Source: Pisaster brevispinus (taxonomy: Eukaryota > Echinodermata > Asteroidea > Forcipulatida > Asteriidae). From it: DNA of 64,000 nt. A program made the position numbers and the translations under genes. The stretch is taken from contig JAMKCF010000013.1 in assembly GCA_023634235.1 (NCBI GenBank), forward strand, positions 5,555,827 to 5,619,826. Direction: 5' to 3'. This document shows, one piece after another, positions 24,784 through 36,700 of the stretch (position 1 is the first letter of the stretch; every line of letters starts with the position of its first letter). The notes under the pieces were generated by a model that did not search any database, had not been told where the DNA came from, and worked only from the letters and a program-made list of their open reading frames with translations.

Positions 24784-27700
24784 AAAAATAAAAAAAACGA
24801 ACAAAAACAAGAGGTTTTCGGCTGTTGGCCGAACACCTAAAAAACATCAGATAGTCTAAAACGGATATTCTGTAAGACACTACACAGTCACGATGGTCGT
24901 GTGCAAGTTTTCGTGCTTTCGTATTATAAAACAAAATTGCTCTCTGTAGATGTGCACTAAGTTCTGGAACAATCCACCTGTAAAAACTATAAACTTAATG
25001 AACCAAGTTCACCGCAAAGTGAATCAATTCATTACGACAGATCGCCAATCCATCAAGCGACCGCACAACACCATTCTAGAAGCGAAGCAACACACACACA
25101 ACACACAGTTGTTATCAGTACATCCCCACCAGGGGTTAGTGACGAGAGGTATCGATACGACACGCTGCCCATGGTAGTGAGGCTGGTGCCCCGTGCCCCG
25201 CGCTGTTTTTTTTTTTTTCGTTTTTTTTTCATTTCGTCCGTCGAAATTTCGTTTGACTTTTGAGAGAGTGTTCGTGGCTGTGATTGGTCAATGAAGTGAG
25301 AATCGCTGCATTTTTCCCCTGTTAAGCGACACTGAGCAGGAAACCAGTCGCAGACCGTACGCGTGACAGGGTCTTGTGGCTGGTAACCTTAGTTTGGAAG
25401 TAAGCAACCTTGTTTAATGCTTGTAGGAACTTTAGTCTGCTGAAGGTAGTCATGTAAAATTTGGCCCTGGTTTCATCTGAATATAACGCTTCAAACCATA
25501 AATTATTTACTACACTACAGGGGACTGTCGTCATGATCACAGCAGGCCTGTTGTAGTAACTGCAGTTAGAGTTCATAATGTAATTTAGAACGCTAGGTGG
25601 CAGCAGACATGTTATAAGTAAACTCCCATTGTTCATGTAGTTCAGGCATGCGCACATTTCCGATAACAATGGATTTGTTTCGTAAGTTTGGTGCCACTTA
25701 CACTGCAAAAAACTGTAAACGCTTGACGCGTTTAGTTTGACGCGTCAGCCGTTTACAAAGTGTTTGGAATGTTTTTAGGAAGCGTTTAGAAGGTGTTGAT
25801 GAAAGGTTGCTAAACACCAGTGTTTACGTTTGGCGTTTAAGGGCAATGCGCTGTTGCTTGCAGGTTGTTACAGTTTCTATAGCCATGTAATTAAAAACTG
25901 CATTAATGTCATGGCAAATAAACTATATTCAAACAAAACAATTATTAAATTTCACCTCCTTTTGGTTCACACCCACAGATATAATGACTTTCGCCAGTTT
26001 GACTCAGTTGTCGTTACAATCGTTGCAAGGCTTTTTCTGTTCTTAACATTTTTTACAGCTACAAAAACGTCACAACTTAACTTCTTTATTAAGAAAATGG
26101 GCGAAAACCATTGCTTTACATCACAACTCATAAGCCCCTCAACATTATGTTTAGGTTTGTTGCTTTTAGCCAGACACTTGGCATGTTTAATTACTGCACT
26201 GACCTTTGACCTTCTTTTATCGACTCGTGCATGTCAACAATTTCACGCATTCCTTTTATGCTGCACTGGTGATCACCACACGTCAGGCAGTGCTATCTAC
26301 CATGTACCTACCTATACCGCCCTGGTAACCGCGCGCATAGCGCGTGATTTGAGAACAGCATACTTCTGACTGGTTGCAGTGCAATGCACTATGTTGACTG
26401 ATTCGCCACGATCCGAAAGTTTTCTACATTTAAATCAAAGTGTCCCCAACAGTCTGTCATCTCGAGTACAGCCACAAGCCTGCTAAGATCACGACGGCAG
26501 TCCCTCTTTTACTTCTAGTTTTATTTTGCACATTGCACAAGGACTTCAAAGTGAGCAGTTCTGACAGTACCTTTTATAAATGACACACAGTCTTGAATGT
26601 TTAATGGAACAGCATAAAGATACAATAATAACCGTGCCTGGTCAACCTTGCCCCATGTTTGGATCTACAGATTAGCGGCAAAATTAGTCGGGGCCAATAA
26701 ATTGGAGCAGATTAAATGCGCGCAATGGAACTAAAAGATTGGCATTTTTCAATAAATACTTAAATCGTGACGCTGATGGAGTACAATAAATTATTGTCCA
26801 TCCTCCAATTGGAAATATTTAATTCCTTATTGCAGGACGCACGTTTCTAAGTTTTCGAATGGTTTGGGGGCACTTGATTCGGTTGTAAAGAATTATCTAA
26901 AAAATAAGCATGGGAAATTTACATTGGCTTTAATCGCGCACGTTTTGGCCATACGGGAAGCGAAATTCTGGATGAGCACGTCTTGCCAAGGATAGCGACA
27001 ACACTATAATAATAAAACCCCCCAAAACACCTAGTAATAAAAAATAAAAAAAGGCTATTGGTTCCCATAGTCAGTCCATGAAAAAACGGATCGGAAGTGA
27101 CTCCGTAAATTTACTTTCAATAATCAGGTACAAAATAATCAACTGATTAATCAAATTTTGGGTTGGTGGTTACAATAATTTTGTCCACCGCATCACGGAG
27201 AAATTCGTGAAGGTTCGTCGAACAATTTCAACTTTGTGGTTAATAAAAGTGTCACCAATATCACAACCGTGTGGGATAAAAAATAACGCCACCCTCCAGA
27301 CTCTAAACTACGTGCCACGTTCGAAGACAAATTATTAAACACTAACTTTATTTACATTGTCGTTTACAGTTATTATATCATCTTTTCCTTTTATTAAATG
27401 AAACCTTACAGGCCCATTAGTACGGAGCCCCTAAAGGGACAGGTAACAAAAATATTGGCGAGGTAAAACAAAAAACCTGAAATTATTTCGTTCCCTCGAA
27501 TTATTATTTCATTCCCTCGAAATATGATTTCGTTACCTCGAAATGCTATTTCCTTCGTGGGGACGAAATCATTTCGAGGGAACGAAATATTAATTTGCAG
27601 GAACGAAAGAATATTTCGTGGTTAACGAAATAGTATTTCGAGGTAATGAAATAGTAATTCGAGGGAACGAAATAATTTTGATATTTGTGTAACCTTTTTC

Positions 27701-30700
27701 AATATTTTTTTACCTGTCCCTTTAGGGGCTCCGTACATGAGTGACTGACTGTACTGTAACCCCCGTGTAGGCTTGACTATACCTATAGGGGACTGGACGA
27801 CAAAGAACAAAATACTGCGTTTGTTTTATCTCTCTCTCTTACTCTTAAGCATTATTTCTTTTCCAGATGCACAAAAACCCCCAGATCCATTCAATTAATA
27901 AAATTGCATGAGCAAAGTGTTATAGGACCTAAAGGTCACGTTGTTATTCGCGAGAGTAACCTAATTCACGCCGTCTGGTTTTTGATGAAACACACAATAC
28001 AAAGCAACCTTTGATTGATTTATCATTATTTTTCATCAAATCAAGTGGGAAACTTTTTTCGTGAAAACAGCGTGAAACGAGTTATTCTTTGTGAGGAATT
28101 GTGTGCATGCTCGTATTGGGTCTATTCCGAAAGCAGCAATCAACGATGATTATGTGCCTAGTTGTTTGGTCCTCAAGTAACGATTATACTGTCCTCGTGA
28201 TTTGACAGTGTTTTCGACATGAAAGTTTCTCTGGCGATAATTGGTACGTGCCAGTGACGTAGTCAGATGCTTTCCAGTCGAGTAGAGTACTAGGGTGGCC
28301 GAGTAGTACTCGGGTATAAGAACTTGGGCCATCGAGTACGAGTACAAGGTACCAGTGTCTGAGTATTGAGTAATCTGATGTATCCGAGTACCAAGTCCAA
28401 CAGCCGAGTACCAAGTACGTGGATCTCCAAGTATACGAGTAAATAGATATATACTTTAAAATGAAAATAATGATAAATCAATCAAAGGTTGCTTTGTATT
28501 GTGTGTTTCATCAAAAACCAGACGGCGTGAATTAGGTTACTCTCGCGAATAACAACGTGACCTTTAGGTCCTATAACACTTTGCTCATGCAATTTTATTA
28601 ATTGAATGGATCTGGGGGTTTTTGTGCATCTGGAAAAGAAATAATGCTTAAGAGTAAGAGAGAGAGATAAAACAAAAATGATATATAAAACAGTTATTTT
28701 GACTAATTTGTAGATTAAACCGTGTGCTTGATAAGAAAACTACCATAAAACTACCATAGTATGAACAGACCCCGTGGTTATGACGTCACAAGCCCAAAGT
28801 ACCCTCACTGAGGTCAATGAAAAGCTACCATTGGCTGAGAGTCGTGCGCAGCGCGTACACGCGTGCAAGTTTCCATTGTTTGGCATCAAAGATGGTGGCC
28901 AATCCAAGGGGTCTATACATCATAGACAACCTCAGTTGTACTTTTTTAAGGGCTTTACTTTTTTATTGACGCACGTATATTAAAGCGATAACGTAAGGCG
29001 GTGTTTTGACCAGGAACCATACTTAAAATCAGAGTAAGAGAACATTTCTCGTCGCGTATCGATTACATGACTTTGAGTAGAGATTATTCTTTCAATCGAG
29101 TATCGATTATGTACTTCGAGTGCGAGTAGTTTGCTAGCCGAGTACGAGACGAGTACGGGTACCATCCAACCAGTGCTCGAGTAGTACTTGAGTACGATTA
29201 CTGAGGAGGACTACAACACATTGATTTTTTCGGCATCTATATACGTGACAACATCGACAAGGTGTTAACAACCCAACTTTGATTTGATTTATTTCAATAT
29301 CAAAAGCTGGTTTGATGTAATACCCTATAGCGACCCGTGTTATGTGAACTGCCATTAGTGTATTACTGTCGAAGACACTCATCCAGGTTTTGGCATTGAA
29401 ATAAATTAATTCGATGTTTTTGGTGATTCTTCACAATTGTTTCTGTGTTGACACATTCCGGATTAAACAGTGTTACTGCAGTGTACGAACCGTTCAATCA
29501 AAGCGATTTCAGATTGAAACCAATTCTTACTATTGTTCTATCATTACAAATCATAAGCTTTGTCTTTACGATCATTTTTTTTCTCTCGAGCATTCAATGG
29601 TGCAAGTGAAACAATTATACGAGATCGTATCCTAACATTGTGGATGGCTGAACACGGTAAAGGGTAAACTCGTCAAAGCATCAGCAATTGACTATTATAA
29701 GACTTACTACGAATAAGTAAAAGACGGCATCAAACAATAAAATAATCTGCCGACGTTTCCCCCCGACAGCCTCAGGTAGACAGAGTTGAATTTTAAAAAT
29801 TCTGAGATTACGTCGGAATAGATCTTGTCACAAATCCTTGACGATGAAGACAAATCGTGCGTGTCCGAAGAACGACAAAAAACAAACAAACAAACCCACA
29901 TTAACTCCACACACTCACATAGGTGCCTATAAATAGAATAGAGTTGTGCAGTCCCGTAGGCTACCCGAATCATTTTGGTGTCACCCATCGATCACCATCG
30001 AGACTGCGGCGATGTACGAGCTCGTGAATACCCGTCGAGGAACATACTTCGTTTTGACAGAAGGGGGAGGGGGGTGAAGTCACCAAAACGAATCCCCCTT
30101 TACGTAAAAAACTCCATGCATTTTTAAAGCATCCGCGAGGGACATTTCGCGAAAATTAGATAACTGACGTCATTGCTTGTTTTTCGCTAAAAAGCATGAT
30201 TTTTTTTTGTCAACCGAAATTAAGGTGGAACTGTATTTATGCACTTACAGGTTTTGTAACACACTTTATTTTGTGTGTGGTCATGATGAATTCACCTGGG
30301 ATTACCGTGGGAGTAACAGTGTTAACCATAGCTCGAATAAAAGTAGTCAATCTTTGTTTTATAACGCCCCATACGGTATTACGTGAACACAAACGTAGCT
30401 ACCGATAAAGCTGCCGTTGCTATACCATGTCCGATAGGGGTCAGAGGGTAACACCCCTCCCCCCAAAACACACCATTTCCTCTTGCACAGAAGGACCCCT
30501 CCCTGAAATCCTCTAAAGAAATCCTGAGATTCCAAGCACCCAATTAAGACACAATAGAAGGGGGGGGGGTACCACCATGCCCACATCGAATGCCAAATGA
30601 CCGCTTCCACGGTTGTAGTATGTGCACATATTATGGGCATGGGTCGTCGCGTTCGCGTTCGCGCGGCTTTCTGATAAAAAATGTTATCATGTGACGTGCT

Positions 30701-33700
30701 CTAAATCAATCAATAGGCAGAATCTATGTACGGTGCCCCCCCCCCCCCCCACCGGACGTTACTCCACAATATGTTATCAATTCAAATGCTCTGTTGACTG
30801 AAGGAAAAATGCCACGTCTTTATATTAGAGATATCTTCTTTGTACTTAAAATACCAATTGTTCATTATGTTACTCTTCAATTAGGAGCACCCCCCCCCCC
30901 CAAAAAGAAATTCTTCAGAAAGGGGACAATGTAATGTTGATTAATGCAATACACTCCAGGGCCGCACATTGAAGTCGACGATGGGGACCTTCAGAAATCA
31001 AGCTCTTTGAACAGTGATGTCCTTCGGGGCAGATTTCACAGACATCACATCAGACATCGATAGGCCCAATTAGTTTTCATTGACATTCTGTTGTCAAATA
31101 AACATACCGCCGAGCCAATTTGTGAATATTTTGTCATCAAATCCGGGCCTAATTAACTCAATGACGCTGCTTGCCAAAGAAACGGGGCATATGTTAAAGG
31201 GACACACCGGCTTACTGTTTACCTAATATTGTGATGTGGAATGACAGACAACAATTTTTAAATGGTTGTTGTAAAAAAAAAATCATCAAAATATCACGTA
31301 ATTAACGAAAAATGTGAAAAAAACAAAACGCGGTCAAAGGTCAGCTTATACGCTTTTCCAGCCGTTGCAACTGTCAAATTTACGTGGCAATGATGCGCGA
31401 TGTTGTAAGTAGACTGGTGCTCTGTTTATGTATCAATTATACCAATGGCGAGGCATGAGGATACAGACTTCATATCCATCAAGCACAAATTCACGTGTAA
31501 TAAAAAAACAGACATGAACCATGCCACTGATCTCTATTATACTGTCAGTATAATAGAGATCAGTGACATGAGCGGACGTCCTTGCTCTATGGTCAGTCCT
31601 AGTCGAAGTCCGCTCGCGGTCGTAACCAATAACTGTTTCGGTTGAACTTGCCATTGAAACAGTTATTGGTTACGACCGCGAAAACTAACCCCAACCTGTA
31701 TTCTGTGTACGACGACGTACTATATTCTGTGTACTTGCAATAATGGAGAACGTTTCTTCGACATCCAAGGATCGGTACAAAAACATCGCAAGGAAAAACA
31801 CCCAGAAGGTGGTCCAACGAAAAGTAAAAAGTAAAAGAAAAACCACGATAAATCCAAAGGGAAAGCCAGCAAAAGCAGCAATTTTTTTTCTTGGGGGTGG
31901 ACATTGTGCAGCTATCATAGAAGTAGACCAGCTGTATGGGATAAATATTCCCCGTCGTCGTCCCGCGTGTGTAGCGCAGGCAACACGTTGCAATATTAGG
32001 GGATAATAGCTAGGGGTATCAGACTAAAACCCTCCTACAAAAACCGTAATTGTTGGTCTGGCTCCCTACCCCTCCGACAAGCTCCCACGCTCACGGCTAG
32101 ACCGGCAAGCTGGGGAGTTCATGCCCCGGGGCTTGTCTCTCTGGCCCCACGAGACACGGCACCGGCTGTACGGGATATGCCCCAAGGTTTACGTTCCGCT
32201 AGCTCCCACGCTGGTGCGCCGTAAAACACGATCGGTTGCACGGACTCTCTGAATGCGAATCTTACGTTCGATTTTTCATCATTATTTACAAATTGTATAA
32301 ATAATCTGAATACATAGTCTTTTTTTTTCAAATACTCATGAATAATTTTTAAAAAACAGATTTAAATTTGGTTCAGTAATTTACTTGTATACGGCTGGAA
32401 GTAAAATCACGAAAATCACGCGATTTATCCGAACCACTTTTTTGGTTCGGATAAATCACGTGACCTTCGTTTTTTGAAAAATGCTCAAAAACGGCAAAAT
32501 TTGATGGTTTCTTTTAGGAACCGTTCTTCTCCATACCTGGAAGACCTTTGAAGGCATATGTTAGCCTATTCTGTAGCCCAAATAGCCCAACGAAGCCGGT
32601 GTGCCCCTTTCACTTGTGGGGGGAAAAAAGAAAGGAGAGAAAAGCGGCCTTTGATTTTTCGCGCGCATTATGTTCAAGTTCCTTTGTGTGCATAGTCAGT
32701 ATATCAACACAAGTGACTGACTCTCTTGACGAAACGGTTCTCTCGCACTTGGTAATAATTGAGACGGAACTAATGAGCATACTGTCAGATTGAAGACTAG
32801 CAACCATCACCTAAACATGAGGTTTTCAAGCAAAAAACGCTCCACTTATAAAACACCCATAATACCGTTCTAAATAACCTGCTCTTTCTAAATCCACCTC
32901 GCTCAAAAGTGGCGGGGGGGGGGGCTGCTCCGTCATTGCGACATAATAGTACAGAGTCAAGAGTTATTTATGTTATGTGACACTATTGGGTTGGGTCGGT
33001 ACGCAATTCCGAACTAACAAATGGAAAAGCAGTTTATTTCCTAGTCCCAATATCATAAAACTGCTCAGGCAGAAAATAATGCTTACCAACATTCTGCTAA
33101 GAAAAAAAAATAATAAATACAAATCTGGACACCAGTCACAGATGGTATTTTTTTCTGGTGATCATAATTTTGTTGGGCTTAGCTGTCATTTGTTCTTAGG
33201 CATCTTTGTGAAACGAGGTCAAGATACTTATGTGTAATGAAGACAGTAAATGAACACAACACCGTGATGTTAAAAGTGTTGTCATGGGTTGGAACTATGA
33301 TTTCTTCGAAACATTATGTACTGTATAATCAATAATAGCAAGGTACAATAATAGTCGGTTGGCCGCCATCTTGGATGACCAATAAAACATTGTTGTTGTT
33401 GTTGTTGTTCTTCTTCTTCTTCTTCTTCTTCTTCTTCTTCTTCTTCTTCTTCTTCTTCTTCTTCTTCTTCTTCTTGGTGGTTTTTTGGGGGAGGGGCCTT
33501 TACCAAACCCCGTCTGAGGCTCCGTTTCCGGCTTCGGGCTCCGTTCGATGTTGGAAACACCGTACAACATTTACACTGCTCCCAAATTCATGACGGAGCC
33601 CAAGCCGGAGCCGGAGCCCAAGTCGAGGTTTGGAAAAGGTCCTATGCCGTATTGGACACATGTACATGTGCTAATGTAATGTTGTTGTCCAATCAGGGTC

Positions 33701-36700
33701 CAAGTGAGGAGTTTCTATCCCAGGGTTTACTATTTACAAACATGGTTGGAAATAAAGTAAACCATGGGGACGAGGTTGCTTCCCATGAAATTTGCTAAGA
33801 TTCTCGCATGCGTCCAAGGCTCAATTTCACAAAGCACTAAGATTCATCTTAAGATAAGTTGTCAATATCCCCATAGTGATTTGCATTGTGACATCACACT
33901 TTGCTTAGCAATTAAGATTGATACACAGTTAAGATAAACCATAACTGTTTGTGAAATCGGCCCCTGACACTACTGGATGCGTATGTGTCACGCCACCATC
34001 ACCCGGCCCACTGTTCAAAAAGGTACGACCGGTCTCTCATTTTGTCCACCATATAGTGTTTGTGTGAACGCGCGATGTGCAATTAACATTAATTCACAGA
34101 AATGGTCTGCTGACACGGCTTAGCATAATGGGATGTTTTTGATATGGCTAGTAGGGCTGTGTTTTTTTCGTCACAGCGATAATGCTACACTGTACAAAAA
34201 GCTTAATAGCCGTCGAAAAGTCCCGTGAGAACAGATAGAAATTATAAGCCTTTTTGGCGACTGTTGGAGTGTTTTGTCGTGGATGTAATCCATATACTAA
34301 TGCAAGTTAAGTGTCTGTTTGTGTAAGAAAAATTCCCAGGTGCCTGTATAGATCGGGCTGCAAATTTTCGTACGGCCTATTTTGGTCCGGTGATCTTACC
34401 AAGGGGGTACGATTTTTGTATTTTCTTCGTATTTCAAAATTTGATAAATTTCACCTTTTTTTTTTAAGAGGATGAACGAACGCAAGGTATGAAAGCGCGG
34501 CTGATGATTTACGAAAACATGCGAAACGAAAACAACGTTGACGTGCGGCACGAATAACGTGCGGCACCAAAACCTGGCCCGCAACCCACCCGCAAACCCG
34601 GCCGCTCTCCCATTTGGGTCAAGTTCGCACACGGACCAAATGCATAAATTATTACGCCGATATTAAATGGTACAACATCTGGGCCCAATTTCATTACTTC
34701 CTGCCAACACGTCTGTGTGTGTATCTCTCTGTGTACTATAGAAAATACAACATTTCCATTATTTTTTTAATTTTCTGAATCGATCAAACAATTACCTCGA
34801 CCAGTCACCACACAGGAAACTAACAGCCTTGCGAATAATATTAATAATAAAACCACATTGATTGTGCGTATTTCACCACAAAATGTTCAAAAGTGTACTT
34901 CAAAAATCGACATTGTCATAAAGAGTCAACACAATGGAGTTAAACAGCAAAGGGGTGGGGGTCCTTATACACTGTCATTGTTTGAGTGATGTGTGAGCTA
35001 CCGGGCAGTGACTCAATAGAACCATTGCATTGGCCGCCCATCACTGAAGTCAAACAATGGAAACATGCGCGTGTGTACGCGCAAATGCACAAGTTTCAGC
35101 CAATGGTAGGTCTTTCTTTTGACCTCAATGAGGGCGCTGTTTGGGCTTTTGACTTCATATGCAAGAGGGGGGTCTACTGGCCGAGCAACTACGCGCACTA
35201 CGTTTATAATCCCCAATATCAGAGCTTGAAACATCGCTTCCAGGATAATGCGACTTAAAAGTCAAAGTAACAGGTTTGTGCTCAGAGACAGTATCAGTTC
35301 CGGAAACAATATCACGTTCCATTCAACACCTTAGAAGGGCAAGGTCTTAAAGATGCTTATCCCAAATTTAAGCAGACTTAAAGATCAAAAATAATACTTT
35401 AAGTGGTAAATTGCTATTTTATAGAGTAGGTTATTAACCTTTTCGCACCTTTATTGGACCCCCCCCAAAAAAAAAAAAAAAAAAAAAACACGTTACGGGA
35501 TATAAAAACGGAAATGAATATACGGCTGGTATACTCAGAATGACGTAAAAAATTAACATTATATTCAACTATGAATATTCATTTGATCTACACTGCTACA
35601 CACAATGTGTGTATCATACATCTGTGTGGTGGAGGTACAGTACTTGTACATTATTTGTTGGCCCTTGTTGGGACTTTTACACAATGGAACACAATGGACC
35701 TACGAAGTAAAAAAAATAAATAAATAAATAAAAAAATACTTTGAACCCACAGATGAATTCTTTGAAAAGAGAATAATTCAACAGCAATAGCAGGACCTCA
35801 CACGGTCGCAAATGTGTAAGGTTGGGTAGGTATACACATTCAAACCGGGATCCTATAACAAAGAGGACAATAAGGGTGAAATTTCGCTCGGTTTCCGTTC
35901 TTCGGCGTCTTTGACCAGACTCTTCCTGTTTATTACCGCGCATGACACTCAAACTATTCTCGTTATTGAACATTTTGTGTTACCCACATATATTAATTAA
36001 TTAATTAATTGTAAACTCCACAAGAGCACGCATCTAGTAATTGGCGCATTTTGTTTGTATCCAAGCTCAACAATAGGCCTAATGCATGGATCAGGAAACG
36101 TGTCTTCGGGGTCACCCTCTACCCATCCTCCCCTCGTGGATTGGGACTGCGAAAAATAAACAACCTGAACCTCCAGTTCTCCCCGTCGAAGTTCTTGTCT
36201 TGATTGAATCTGACAAATCTTGTTAGTGGCGTGTTTGTCAAGTCAGGAAGACAATGTACGTCTGTTTACATTACGTCAATGCCTGTGGGTGACGGTCGAC
36301 CGGTTCCAAACAACTTTCGGACACAACTCGTTTGTTCTGTTCAAATTGCTCTTCAAAATGATTGAAATAGACAGATAAAATCTGCCCTGAGATTTTGCAG
36401 CTTTTCCCCCAAAAGCACGATGAATGTGTGGACAACTTAAATGATTGCTCGTCCTGAACTTGTTCTTGTAGTGCAAGAGGGGGCGGGATAGAAGTGGGGA
36501 TAGGTGTGGGGAGGGGGGAACTAAGATCCTATTAGAAGATTAAAACTCTTCAACTTGTAGGTCTGAAAGTCACCAAAGCCATTTTCTTTTCGTCAAGAAT
36601 GCTTTTACTAAACCCGTACTGAGTAATTCCCCCTACCATGATAAGCCAATATTTGTTAAGAAAGGTTATTATTCATTGCTATCATCTATTATACTAATAT

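Noticed and set aside
25830..26369. 179-codon open frame, the longest in the window
   Set aside because: No recognisable domain, composition like the surrounding AT-rich intron, no splice context and no start context. The length is not exceptional for 64 kb in six frames.
33282..33570. Poly-Glu and poly-Arg open frames
   Set aside because: They are translations of the (TTC)n microsatellite. The same holds for 24598-24934 and 6136-6381.
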